Made by a program: the position numbers and the translations under genes. A stretch of DNA of 64,000 nucleotides, taken from NCBI RefSeq assembly GCF_014297575.1, contig NZ_CP060412.1:3844001-3908000 (forward strand). The letters are read 5' to 3'. Under the pieces are notes generated by a model. That model had not been told where the DNA came from. It did not search any database and was given only the letters and a program-made list of their open reading frames with translations. Position 1 is the first letter of the stretch, and each line of letters begins with the position of its first letter. Of the stretch, positions 35,634 through 44,539 are shown in pieces. Source of the stretch: Dyella telluris (GTDB lineage: Bacteria > Pseudomonadota > Gammaproteobacteria > Xanthomonadales > Rhodanobacteraceae).

Positions 35634-36908
35634 ATGAAAAACCTTGTCGCGGGCCTGCTGTGCCTGTCGTTTGCCGGCGTGGGTTGCGCCGCGCCCGTGT
35701 CCTGCGCCTATGGCGTGTACGGCGAGGCTGGCAAGGCGCCGGTGGTGATTTCCAACCCCACCGCCAAGGGCGCGCAGGCACCGGAACGCTATACCTTCAT
35801 CGATGGCCGGCGCGGCGACGTGAACGCTGTGGATGCGCCTGTGCGCTGCGCTCAAGGCGTGGTGAGCGTGCGCCAGGCGGATGGCCGTTTTCTCGCGCAG
35901 CCGAAGGTGGCTTTGCGTGAAACACCTACGCACTTCAAGAGCCACGGTACGGAACTGGCTGGCGTCTTGATCGAACCGGCGCAGCCCGGTGGCAGGTCGC
36001 CATTGGTGGTGTTCGTGCACGGTTCGGAAAAGACGCCAGGCATCGGTGGCTATTACCCGTACATGTTCGCCGCGCAGGGCCTGTCCGTGTTTGCCTATGA
36101 CAAGCGCGGCACCGGTGCTTCGGATGGTGATTACACGCAGAACTTTGAACTGCTGGCGGACGACGCAGCCGCCGCGCTGGACGAGGCGCGCAAACTCGGG
36201 GCGGGACGTTACTCGCGCGCCGGTTTCTTCGGTGGCAGCCAGGGCGGCTGGGTAGCACCGCGCGCGGCAGCGCTGGCGCACGCCGATTTCGTCGCCGTGG
36301 GTTTTGGCCTGGTGATGACGCCGCTGGAAGAAGACCAGCAGCAGGCCGTGCTGGAAATGCAGGAGAAGGGCTATGACGCGGCCAGCATGGCCCGCGTCCG
36401 CGAGGTCACCGACGCCACGGGCGCGGTGATGGCTTCGCATTTCACCAGCGGCTTCGACCAGTTGGCGGCAGTCAAGCGCAAGTTCGCCAACGAGCCGTGG
36501 CTGCACACCATCGAAGGCGAATACACCGGCGAGATGCTGGCGGAGAACGAAGCCGACCTGCGCCGCACCGGCGCGCCACGTTACGACAACCTCAACATCC
36601 TCTGGAACTACGACGCCGTGGCGGCCATCCGCGCGCTGGACATTCCCCAGCTGTGGGTGATTGCAGGAGAGGACCGTGATGCCCCGGGTGCGGTCACGCG
36701 CGAACGCCTGACGGTCCTGAAGCGGGCCGGCAAGCCGATCGACCTCTACGTGTTCCCGCACACTGATCACGGCATGTACGAGTTCGTGCAGGACAAGGAC
36801 GGCACCCGCCACGTCACGCGCATCACGGACGGTTACTTCCGCCTGCTGGCCGACTGGATCCGCCAGCAGGACAACCCGCCGTACGGCACGGGTGAACGCC
36901 TGCCGTGA
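35634..36908 (+). CDS. Exported alpha/beta hydrolase
   Basis: The 424-residue protein begins with a signal peptide ending GVGCAAPVSC, so it may be a lipoprotein or simply secreted. The nucleophile elbow is GGSQGG (Ser near 202), the oxyanion loop is VFVHGSEKTPG, and the C-terminal acid and histidine lie in VIAGEDRDAPG and FPHTDHGMYEF. The YDKRGTGASDG stretch is typical of the dienelactone-hydrolase/peptidase S9-like branch. A GTG six bases upstream is in frame, but ATG 35634 directly opens the signal peptide and follows CGGAG. The substrate is unknown. It lies between two other exported hydrolases on the same strand. Confidence 0.87.
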   Translation: MKNLVAGLLCLSFAGVGCAAPVSCAYGVYGEAGKAPVVISNPTAKGAQAPERYTFIDGRRGDVNAVDAPVRCAQGVVSVRQADGRFLAQPKVALRETPTHFKSHGTELAGVLIEPAQPGGRSPLVVFVHGSEKTPGIGGYYPYMFAAQGLSVFAYDKRGTGASDGDYTQNFELLADDAAAALDEARKLGAGRYSRAGFFGGSQGGWVAPRAAALAHADFVAVGFGLVMTPLEEDQQQAVLEMQEKGYDAASMARVREVTDATGAVMASHFTSGFDQLAAVKRKFANEPWLHTIEGEYTGEMLAENEADLRRTGAPRYDNLNILWNYDAVAAIRALDIPQLWVIAGEDRDAPGAVTRERLTVLKRAGKPIDLYVFPHTDHGMYEFVQDKDGTRHVTRITDGYFRLLADWIRQQDNPPYGTGERLP

Positions 36909-36994
36909 TGTCCTGCGCGGTCGCGCGGGGATGGACAACGGAACCCATTGGGCCGAATGTTCCGTCACTTGGGGAAAACCATCGGGGAGGGGGC

Positions 36995-38614
36995 ATGTCG
37001 TCATACCGACTGAAGCTTGGTGTTGTGCTTTGCCTGGGACTGGTCGCGGGCGCGGCATGGGCGGAGGGCGCCAGCGCGCCGCAGCGTTTCCACTTGGATC
37101 TTGGCGTGGCCGGCACGGACGCGGCCTCCGGTCGCCTGCTGGTATTCGCCGAGCCCGCGGCGGCCGCCGAGGCGGAAGCCAAGGGCGGCAAGATCGCCGA
37201 GGTGGATCTCGACCAGCTCAGGCCTGACAAGGTGAGCGTGGCGGGGCGCGAGGTGGCGCGGCTGGCCGCAGGCAAGGGCGTGGACATCGACGCGGACGAT
37301 CATGCGTTCCCGGTCGCGTTTACCCGGTTGCCGCCCGGCGATTACTACGTGCAGGCCGTGCTGGACACCAACCACAGCTACAACTACACCGGCCGCGACA
37401 CCGGCGACCTGCTCAGCGACGTCATCAAGGTGCACCTGCCGGCGTCCAGCGTGCCCGTGCTGAAACTGACCGCGGCCGTGCCTGCGCACGATGCCTGGGT
37501 GCTGTCGCCATCGACTCCGAAGGCCACCCGCGATGCGGCGCCCGAGGCGCGCAAGCACGTGCATGACATCGACTTCGTCAGCCCCGCGCTGACGGCGTTC
37601 TGGGGCCGCCCGGTACATATGCGCGGCTTTGTGCTGCTGCCGCCGGGCTACGACGCCAAGGCGGCCGCAACGTATCCGGTGGTGTATTTCACGCATGGCT
37701 TCGGTGGTGGCCTCGACCATTTCGTCGGCGCCATGGCCAACAACTGGCTGGCCATGTCCAAGGGCGAGATGCCGCCGATGATCTGGGTGTTCCTGGACGA
37801 GTCCTCACCCACCGGCACGCACGAATTCGCCGACTCGGTGAACAACGGACCGTGGGGCAAGGCGCTCACCGAGGAGCTGATCCCGCAACTGGAATCCACC
37901 TACCGGATGGATGCCAAGGCCTCCGGCCGTTTCCTCAATGGCCATTCGTCCGGCGGCTGGGCCACGCTGTGGCTGCAGACGCGTTACCCGAAGGTGTTCG
38001 GCGGCACCTGGTCCACCTCGCCCGACCCCAGCGACTTCCACGACTTCACCGGCATCGACCTCTACGCGCCGCATGCCAACGTGTACCGCAAGGGCGACGG
38101 TTCGGCGTACCCGCTGATCCGCGACCAGGGCAAGGTCATCGCCACCTTCCAGCAGTTCGCGCAGATCGAGCGCGTGCTGGGCAGCTATGGCGGGCAGATC
38201 GCTTCGTTCGAGTGGGTGTTTTCCCCGCGCGGCAAGGACGGCCGCCCACTGCCCATGTTCGATCGCGATACCGGCGACGTGGATGGCGCCGTGGTTGCCT
38301 ACTGGCGTGACCACTACGACATCGCCCACCGCCTGCAGGATCAATGGCCGGAACTGGCACCCGACCTGGACGGCAAGATCCACCTGATCGTGGGCACTGC
38401 CGATACCTTCTACCTCGACGGTTCCGCGCATCGGTTGAAGGCGGTGCTGGATGGCCTGCGCGCGCATTCGGACTTCCGCTTCCTGCCCGACAAGACGCAC
38501 TTCGACCTGTACGCCGTCGGCAAGGATCGCACCGCGCTGCTCAAGCAGATCGCGTGGGAGATGTATGCGGTGGCGCGTCCGCAGTCGTCGCTGAAGCGCG
38601 CTGCGGCCCCCTAG
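36995..38614 (+). CDS. Exported esterase of the esterase D/enterochelin-esterase-like family
   Basis: The 539-residue protein has a signal peptide (cleavage near AWAEG) and an N-terminal beta domain of about 200 residues that contains a GRDTGDLLSDVIKV stretch. The PF00756-type alpha/beta-hydrolase domain follows. Its nucleophile motif is GHSSGGW (Ser near 317), with the oxyanion region FTHGFGGGLDHF and a His in the final PDKTHFDLYAV. The start at ATG 36995 follows GGGAGGGGG and is preferred over earlier in-frame codons. An intrinsic terminator follows its stop, closing the three-gene hydrolase run. Confidence 0.87.
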   Translation: MSSYRLKLGVVLCLGLVAGAAWAEGASAPQRFHLDLGVAGTDAASGRLLVFAEPAAAAEAEAKGGKIAEVDLDQLRPDKVSVAGREVARLAAGKGVDIDADDHAFPVAFTRLPPGDYYVQAVLDTNHSYNYTGRDTGDLLSDVIKVHLPASSVPVLKLTAAVPAHDAWVLSPSTPKATRDAAPEARKHVHDIDFVSPALTAFWGRPVHMRGFVLLPPGYDAKAAATYPVVYFTHGFGGGLDHFVGAMANNWLAMSKGEMPPMIWVFLDESSPTGTHEFADSVNNGPWGKALTEELIPQLESTYRMDAKASGRFLNGHSSGGWATLWLQTRYPKVFGGTWSTSPDPSDFHDFTGIDLYAPHANVYRKGDGSAYPLIRDQGKVIATFQQFAQIERVLGSYGGQIASFEWVFSPRGKDGRPLPMFDRDTGDVDGAVVAYWRDHYDIAHRLQDQWPELAPDLDGKIHLIVGTADTFYLDGSAHRLKAVLDGLRAHSDFRFLPDKTHFDLYAVGKDRTALLKQIAWEMYAVARPQSSLKRAAAP

Positions 38615-38640
38615 CCTGACGGTCTATGTCATTCGTCATG

Positions 38641-38665
38641 ACGGGGCCTGCGGGCCCCGTTTTTT
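38641..38665 (+). terminator. Intrinsic terminator after the esterase
   Basis: ACGGGGCC (38641-38648) pairs with GGCCCCGT (38653-38660) around TGCG and runs directly into a T-tract. It closes the hydrolase run and isolates the chemosensory locus. Confidence 0.9.
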
Positions 38666-39015
38666 GTGAAGTCGATCACACTGTCTCGATCCAGGTTGTC
38701 CAGCGAGGGGACGCCTGAATCGATCCAGCCGTGAATCTCACGAAACTCACGGAAAACAGCGGTTTTCAAGGCAAAAAGGCGCCTCAAGCCCCTTCATCGC
38801 GGGCCGATACCCCTCAACGCAGGGGGAGGCGAATCCAAGGGACCTGGCTGTGCCACGCGGAAACGCCAGGGCAGGCCGGAGCATGCCCGGGAATCGTTGG
38901 AACAAAACGAACGGGTCGGCACGCTCCGGGGGGAGCGACCGCCCGGAATCTCCTCTCCCGCACTGACGTAACGAGACAAAACTGTCTGCGTTTTCACCAA
39001 TGATGGAGAGGGGTC
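38666..39015 (+). promoter_or_regulatory. 350-bp leader of the chemosensory locus with hairpins
   Basis: No coding frame is convincing. The stretch contains CCTGGC/GCCAGG (38843-38848 with 38865-38870), a nested stem GGTC...GCTCC/GGAGC...GACC (38914-38940), and a small palindrome AGACA-AAAC-TGTCT (38974-38987). GGAGAGG lies just before the receptor ATG. Promoter class is not evident: no sigma-28 or sigma-54 consensus was found. The folding pattern resembles a structured 5' leader, but it does not match a riboswitch class I know. Confidence 0.35.
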
Positions 39016-40713
39016 ATGGGAAAAGAGACACCGGATATCGTGCTTGAGCCGCATGAACTGCGTGCGGTCAACGAGGCGCTCAACCGCGTGCAGGCGGTGA
39101 TCGAGTTCGACCTGAAAGGGAAGATCCTCACGGCCAACGGCAACTTCCTCCATGCGCTGGGCTACACGCTGGAAGAGATCCGCGGCCAGCATCACCGCAT
39201 GTTCTGCGAGCCCAGCTACGCGGCCAGTGCCGAGTACAAGAAGTTCTGGGAAAACCTGGGCAAGGGCGTGCTCGATCGCGGCGAGTACAAGCGCATCGGC
39301 GGCGACGGTCGCGAGGTGTGGATCAATGCGTCCTACAACCCCGTGTTCGACGAGAACGGCAAGCCGTACAAAGTGGTGAAGTTCGCCACCGATGTCACCG
39401 CCAGCCGGCAGGAGCGCGCCGAGCACGAGGGCAAGATCCACGCCATCGACAAGGCGCAGGCCACCATCGAGTTCGACCTGGCCGGCCACGTGCTGACCGC
39501 CAACGACAATTTCCTCGGTGCCGTGGGTTACGCACTGGACGAGATCCAGGGCCACCACCACCGCATGTTCTGCGAGGAAGGCTACGCCGCCAGTCCGGCC
39601 TACGCCGAGTTCTGGGCCAAGCTCAACCGTGGCGAGTTCGATGCCGGCCGCTACAAGCGGTTTGGCAAGGGCGGACGCGTGATCTGGATCCAGGCAAGCT
39701 ACAACCCGATCTACGACGGCAACGGTCGCCTGTGCAAGGTGGTGAAGTTCGCCACCGACGTCACCGCGCAGGTGGAGCTGGAAGAAAGCGTGAAGCGTCG
39801 CGCCGCCGACGACCAGCGCAAGGTCGAGGAACTGCTGAAGGTGGTGCGCCGTGCCGCCGAGGGCGACCTCACCGGCGAAGTGCGCGTGGAGGGCAGTGAT
39901 CCCATCGACCAGCTCGCCGACGGCATCGGCCAGATGATGAGCGACCTGCGCAGCGTGATCGGCAAGGTGGTCGATTCCGCCGGCGGTTTCGCCGGCAGCT
40001 CGCAGGAGATCGCCGGCCGTTCCAGCAGCGTGGCCAGCGGCGCGCAGCTGCTGGGCGCCACGGTGGAGGAAATGAACGCGTCCATCGAAGAGCTCACCGC
40101 GTCGATCAACTCCATTGCCAACAACTCGCGCAGCGCCGACCAGCTCGCCAAGGACACGCATCAGGAAGCCGAACGCGGCGCCAAGGCCATCGCGCGCTCG
40201 ATCGAGGCGATGGACCTGATCAACAAGTCGTCCGAAGACATCAGCGAGATCATCAAGGTGATCGGCGAGATCGCCAGCCAGACCAACCTGCTGGCCTTCA
40301 ACGCGGCCATTGAAGCGGCCCGTGCCGGTGAACATGGCCTTAGCTTCTCGGTGGTCGCCGACGAGGTGCGCAAGCTGGCCGAGCGTTCCTCGCAGGCCAC
40401 CAAGGAAATCTCCAAGCTCATCAATGAATCGGTGAAGCGCGTGACGCAGGGCAGCGAGATCTCGCGGCAGGCGGGTGAGGCGTTCGAGAAGATCGTCGGC
40501 GGCGTCAGCCGCACCACCCAGGCCATCTCCGAGATCTCCTGCGGTGCGGACGAGCAACTGGTGGCGGCGCGCGAAGTGAGCGCGGCGATCCAGCAGGTGG
40601 CCGAGGAGACGGAGAAGTCCGCCGCCGCTTGCGACACCATTGCCCGTTCCACCACCTCGCTCACGCAGGGTGCGGAAGAACTGAACCGGATCGTCCGTCG
40701 CTTCGTGGTCTGA
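39016..40713 (+). CDS. Soluble double-PAS methyl-accepting chemotaxis receptor (BdlA-like)
   Basis: This 565-residue receptor has no membrane helix. Two PAS domains (about 14-135 and 136-257) repeat nearly the same sequence, including the HHRMFCE motif in each. A HAMP-like segment (about 268-325, [20 protein letters not shown]) is followed by the signalling domain. Its hairpin tip, near 420-450, is [20 protein letters not shown], with Phe and His where Leu and Gln are usual. No C-terminal CheR-docking pentapeptide is present. The two-PAS soluble layout is that of BdlA, which controls biofilm dispersal in Pseudomonas; BdlA itself is shorter. It is followed at 10 bp by cheR. Confidence 0.92.
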   Translation: MGKETPDIVLEPHELRAVNEALNRVQAVIEFDLKGKILTANGNFLHALGYTLEEIRGQHHRMFCEPSYAASAEYKKFWENLGKGVLDRGEYKRIGGDGREVWINASYNPVFDENGKPYKVVKFATDVTASRQERAEHEGKIHAIDKAQATIEFDLAGHVLTANDNFLGAVGYALDEIQGHHHRMFCEEGYAASPAYAEFWAKLNRGEFDAGRYKRFGKGGRVIWIQASYNPIYDGNGRLCKVVKFATDVTAQVELEESVKRRAADDQRKVEELLKVVRRAAEGDLTGEVRVEGSDPIDQLADGIGQMMSDLRSVIGKVVDSAGGFAGSSQEIAGRSSSVASGAQLLGATVEEMNASIEELTASINSIANNSRSADQLAKDTHQEAERGAKAIARSIEAMDLINKSSEDISEIIKVIGEIASQTNLLAFNAAIEAARAGEHGLSFSVVADEVRKLAERSSQATKEISKLINESVKRVTQGSEISRQAGEAFEKIVGGVSRTTQAISEISCGADEQLVAAREVSAAIQQVAEETEKSAAACDTIARSTTSLTQGAEELNRIVRRFVV

Positions 40714-40723
40714 AGGAACGAGC

Positions 40724-41557
40724 ATGGAGATCGAGAACGATATCGACGTCGCCACCCAGCGTGCCTTGCTGGACAAGGTCCAGCGCCACACGGGCATCCA
40801 CATGGCGGAGCGCAAGTGGACGTTGCTGCAGGGACGGCTCCGCCGTCGCCTGCAGGCGCTGGAACTCAGCCGATACCGCGATTACCTCGCGGTACTGGAC
40901 GAGCGGCCGGACGAGGTGGGTGCCTTCATCAACCTGGTGACCACCAACGAGACTTCGTTCTTCCGCACGCCGCGCATCTGGGAACACTTCTGGCAGCAGT
41001 TGCTGCCGGAGTGGTACCGGCAGCATCCCGGCGCCACGCTGCAGTTGTGGTCGGCGGCAGCCTCCACCGGCGAGGAAGCCTATTCGATGGCCATGCTGTG
41101 CGAGGAATTCCGCGAGCGGCATCCGGCGTTCAAGTACCAGATCCTGGCCACCGACATCGCCAGCGACGTGCTGGCGGTGGGCAGGGCCGGGCATTACCAG
41201 GGCAAGAGCATCGAGGGGCTGCGGCGCAGCCGTCCCGATCTGCTGGCCAAGTACTTCCAGGCCTGTGGTGAGGGTTATCTGGTGGCGCCATCGCTGCGTG
41301 GTCACGTGCTGTTCCGCGGGCACCACCTGCACAAGCGCCTGGATGGTGCCGCGCGCTTTGACATCACGCTGTTGCGCAACGTGCTCATCTACTTCGACGA
41401 GCCCGGGCAGTGCAACGTACTGGAGAACGTGCGTCGTGCGATGGCACCGAACGGCATCCTGGTGATCGGTGAATCGGAATCGCTGACGCGGCTCAATGTC
41501 GGCTTCGATTTCGAGCAGCCCCTGATCTACCGTCGTAGCGAACATGCACACGCCTGA
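40724..41557 (+). CDS. cheR: Chemotaxis receptor methyltransferase CheR
   Basis: At 277 residues, this enzyme methylates receptor glutamates with S-adenosylmethionine. The N-terminal helical domain (about 1-75) precedes the SAM-binding domain with LQLWSAAASTGEEAYSMAM (about 105-123), the TDIASDVL stretch and the NVLIYFDEPGQ end, all standard for CheR. The preceding receptor is the likely substrate. It overlaps cheD by 14 bases, which points to coupled translation. Confidence 0.94.
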   Translation: MEIENDIDVATQRALLDKVQRHTGIHMAERKWTLLQGRLRRRLQALELSRYRDYLAVLDERPDEVGAFINLVTTNETSFFRTPRIWEHFWQQLLPEWYRQHPGATLQLWSAAASTGEEAYSMAMLCEEFRERHPAFKYQILATDIASDVLAVGRAGHYQGKSIEGLRRSRPDLLAKYFQACGEGYLVAPSLRGHVLFRGHHLHKRLDGAARFDITLLRNVLIYFDEPGQCNVLENVRRAMAPNGILVIGESESLTRLNVGFDFEQPLIYRRSEHAHA

Positions 41558-42026
41558 CGGTCAGGACATCCAGGTGCGCATGTGCGAGGTGAAGGTCGGC
41601 AGCGGCAACGACGTGCTGCACGCCATCCTCGGCTCGTGCGTGGGCATCGGCCTGCTGTGGCGTCGCCGTGGCCTGTACGGCATGGCGCATTGCCTGCTGC
41701 CCGAGTCGCCGCATGCGACCACGGCCGAAGGCGCCAAGTACGTCACCGGCGCCATGCCGACGCTGTTGTCGATGATGGAACTGGCGCCGCGGCACCAGGA
41801 GGAAGTGGAGGCGGTGATCGCGGGTGGTGCCTGCATGGTGCAGCACGCCACGCCGCCGCGCCACGGATTGATCGGCGAGCAGAACGTGCGCATGGCGCAG
41901 CGGCTGCTGGCCGAAACCAGGATCAGGGTCGTGCATGTCGAAGTAGGTGGCGAAAGCGGTCGCCAGCTCGTGATCGACTGCGCGCAACACCAATTTGCGG
42001 TCCGCACGATTGGCCGCACGACGTGA
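41544..42026 (+). CDS. cheD: Chemoreceptor glutamine deamidase CheD
   Basis: The 160-residue protein deamidates receptor glutamines to glutamate, creating methylation sites. The catalytic Cys 32 lies in ILGSCVGIGL and the catalytic His 49 in GMAHCLLPES, which is the standard spacing. The C-terminal NVRMAQRLLAETRIRVVHVEVGGESGRQL is conserved in CheD. The start overlaps cheR; the gene is followed at 14 bp by the CheW-repeat gene. In organisms with CheC or CheY, CheD can be controlled by them, but no CheC is seen here. Confidence 0.93.
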   Translation: MHTPDGQDIQVRMCEVKVGSGNDVLHAILGSCVGIGLLWRRRGLYGMAHCLLPESPHATTAEGAKYVTGAMPTLLSMMELAPRHQEEVEAVIAGGACMVQHATPPRHGLIGEQNVRMAQRLLAETRIRVVHVEVGGESGRQLVIDCAQHQFAVRTIGRTT

Positions 42027-42040
42027 ACCGGAGCATTGCC

Positions 42041-43552
42041 ATGGAATCCTCGAGCGCATTGACGGCCCGGCAGGACGCCACCGAAATGTTCGGCTCGTTC
42101 CACCTGGGAGACACCGAGCTGGTGCTGCCGGTGGCGACCGTGCAGGAGGTGGTGAACTACCCCTCCGTCGTCACGCAGGTGCCGCTGGCGCCGTCCTATC
42201 TGCTGGGCCTGTTCAATCTGCGCGGCCGGCTGATTCCCATCATCCATCTTGGCCAGTTGCTGCAGGTGGCCGATCGCGGTGCACGCGAAGGTTCGAAGAT
42301 CGCCATTGTCGAGTTCCGCCAGGGGCGCATCGGGCTGCTGTTCGATGCCACCGGCGAGATCCTTCGCGTGTCGGGCGAGCAGAAGGTGATGTTCAGTGAA
42401 GCCGGTGCGACGTCGTCGATGATCGGCGGTGCGCTGAAGCTGGATGGCGGCAACCGCATCCTGCAGATCCTCAACGTGGATGCCTTGCACGCCCTGCACG
42501 ACATGCCGATGCCCACGGGCGACGCACAGGCGCTTGAGCCCGCGCGGCAGCGCGCTGCGCAGGGGCAGCGCCGCCAGGGCGTGTCCTTCCGGGTGAACGA
42601 CACGCGCCTTGCCCTGCCGATGGGGGCCATCCACGAGATCATCCGCGTGCCCGAGCTGCTCACCTCCGTGCTGGCCAGTGAACTGTGCCTTGGCATGCTC
42701 AACCTGCGTGGCAATACCGTGCCGGTGGTCGACTTCGCGCGTTTCCTGGGGTTGTCGCGCGAAGGTGCCGTCGCCGTGGCGCCGGGAGATTTCGAGGACC
42801 CGCGACGCATCGTGGTGCTGCGCCAGAAAGACAGGGATGTCGGCCTGCTGGTGGACGATGTCGAGAGCATCGTCGGCTATCGCGACGAGGAGCTGCTGGC
42901 CATTCCTTCGTTCTGCGCGGAACGGCCGCAGCTGTTCACCGGCTGCATCAGCCAGCAGGGTGGCCCCGACATCCTGCTGATCGACGAAACCGCCCTGTTG
43001 AGCGATGCCATCGTGGCCGACCTGACGAAGGGGCATCGCGAGCTGTATCAGCTGGAGTCGGCGGCCGAACGTGGGCAGGGCAGGCGCCGCAGCGGCGTGC
43101 GCGAAACCTATGTGACGTTCCGGCTCGACCAGCTGATGGGCATGCGCATCGACCAGCTGCGCGAAGTCATCGATTTCCCCGCTACCGTGATGCAGCCGCC
43201 GGGTGCGCCGGACTATGTACGTGGCGTGCTCAACCTGCGTCGCAAGCTGGTCACCATCATCGACATGCGCGTGCTCTACGGCATGAAGGGCTACGCCAAC
43301 CTGCAGGCCGCCAAGGTGCTGGTGGTGGAAAACGACGAAGAAAAGTTCGGCCTCGTGGTGGATGCCATCGAAAATATCGTGACCATCGACGCGGCCGATA
43401 AGATCGGCGTGCCGGGCGTGCTGCGCAACCAGATCGACCGCTCGCTGCGCGATGACATGCGCGAGGTGGTGGAGCTGCCTGACCAGAGCACCTTGCTGTT
43501 GCTGGATGCCGCACCGTTGAAGCAGCGCCTGGGAGCCGCGCCGGTGCATTGA
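42041..43552 (+). CDS. Triple-domain CheW coupling protein
   Basis: The 503-residue protein consists of three consecutive CheW domains (about 16-150, 180-325 and 350-490). A single-domain CheW is about 160 residues, so this is a genuine threefold fusion. Each unit keeps the receptor/kinase contact core: GLFNLRGRLIPIIHLG near 55-70, GMLNLRGNTVPVVDF near 217-231 and GVLNLRRKLVTIIDM near 393-407. Receiver and HPt domains are absent, so it is neither CheV nor CheA. ATG 42041 follows CCGGAG and begins directly before the first domain. It closes the mcp-cheR-cheD-cheW cluster. It probably binds up to three receptors or kinase P5 domains, inferred from the intact NLR cores. Confidence 0.9.
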   Translation: MESSSALTARQDATEMFGSFHLGDTELVLPVATVQEVVNYPSVVTQVPLAPSYLLGLFNLRGRLIPIIHLGQLLQVADRGAREGSKIAIVEFRQGRIGLLFDATGEILRVSGEQKVMFSEAGATSSMIGGALKLDGGNRILQILNVDALHALHDMPMPTGDAQALEPARQRAAQGQRRQGVSFRVNDTRLALPMGAIHEIIRVPELLTSVLASELCLGMLNLRGNTVPVVDFARFLGLSREGAVAVAPGDFEDPRRIVVLRQKDRDVGLLVDDVESIVGYRDEELLAIPSFCAERPQLFTGCISQQGGPDILLIDETALLSDAIVADLTKGHRELYQLESAAERGQGRRRSGVRETYVTFRLDQLMGMRIDQLREVIDFPATVMQPPGAPDYVRGVLNLRRKLVTIIDMRVLYGMKGYANLQAAKVLVVENDEEKFGLVVDAIENIVTIDAADKIGVPGVLRNQIDRSLRDDMREVVELPDQSTLLLLDAAPLKQRLGAAPVH

Positions 43553-43822
43553 GCGAAAGCGTGTGGATGACCCTTGGTTTTTGCGCGAGCGGAGCGGGGG
43601 CTGGCCAGGGATGGCGCCATTGAACAGGACGACGGGGGTGATGGCCTGGCGTCCGCGAGACCAAACGCTGCTTCAACGCATGAACTTGCGTTGCGCGGCG
43701 TTTCGTTTTTGCGAGCCGATTCACTCATCGTGCATGGTTGCGAAACTCATTATGGCGCCGCCGTGGAAACGTGCGCCAGGGGGCGCGCCTGACTCCACGG
43801 CGTTCCCCGATGGAGAGTTCGC

Positions 43823-44266
43823 ATGAAGAAGACCCTGTTCGCACTGATGATTGGCGCAGTGATGGTTTCCGGCACGGTTGCCGCCTCGCCGCAGCAGTAC
43901 GACGACCACCATGATCAGCAGGACCACGATCGCTACGATCATGGGCACGACCGCGATCACGACCATGACCATGACCGTGGGCACGATCACGATCATGATC
44001 GCGACTACGACCGTGGTTACGACCACGACCATGATCGCCGCGACTACGTGATCGTGCACGATCGTGGCAACCATGAAGGCTGGTACCACCGTGGCGGCTA
44101 CGTTCCGGCGGAGTACTACCGCGACCAGCGCTATTACGCCGACTACCGCGTGTACCACCTTGCGCCGCCGCCGCCGGAGCACGTGTGGGTGCGCAGCGAT
44201 ACCGGCGATTTCCTGCTGGTGGCCGTCGCCACCGGCATCATTGCCGACATGGTGATCAACCACTGA
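43823..44266 (+). CDS. Exported RcnB-like protein with a His/Asp repeat
   Basis: A 147-residue periplasmic protein with a signal peptide (cleavage near AAS). Residues about 26-75 are almost only His, Asp, Arg and Tyr in short repeats such as DHDHDHDRGHDHDHDRDYD, which would bind divalent metals. The C-terminal half (RGGYVPAEYYRDQRYYADYRVYHLAPPPPEHVWVRSDTGDFLLVAVATGII) is the RcnB family core, linked to nickel/cobalt homeostasis in E. coli. The repeat is built from CATGAC/CACGAT-like hexamers. GGAGAG precedes the ATG. It is unlinked to any metal exporter here. Confidence 0.87.
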   Translation: MKKTLFALMIGAVMVSGTVAASPQQYDDHHDQQDHDRYDHGHDRDHDHDHDRGHDHDHDRDYDRGYDHDHDRRDYVIVHDRGNHEGWYHRGGYVPAEYYRDQRYYADYRVYHLAPPPPEHVWVRSDTGDFLLVAVATGIIADMVINH

Positions 44267-44274
44267 TCCACCCG

Positions 44275-44303
44275 GACCGCGCCGGGCGCCCTGACGGCGC
44301 GGT
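44275..44303. other. Stem-loop after the RcnB-like gene
   Basis: ACCGCGCC (near 44276) pairs with GGCGCGGT (44296-44303). No T-tract follows on either strand, so it may slow rather than end transcription. It lies 9 bases beyond the RcnB-like stop. Confidence 0.3.
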
Positions 44304-44539
44304 TCGCGTCGCACGATTTTGCGAAATGGCATCACACCAGATGAACGTCGTTTGGGGCAGCGTGATGAAGCGTCACGCAGCGGGCGCATAGTGGTTCGCA
44401 CAGGCGCCAGCGCGCCTGGTAAAGCGTCATGCGGCGATGGCGTTGGGGCCATGGCCGTGGATGCGGGAGGGAACGCAGGCCGCCATGTCGGATGCGTATC
44501 CCATGGCGGAAGGGCGACATCGCACGGGAGGGATCGCAT

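Noticed and set aside
38800..38900. Leader before the chemoreceptor considered as a cyclic di-GMP (GEMM) riboswitch
   Set aside because: The conserved GEMM core sequences were not found in order; only general hairpins are visible.
38794..40815. Long minus-strand frame over the chemoreceptor
   Set aside because: An antisense shadow; leucine/histidine-rich low-complexity product, no start signal.
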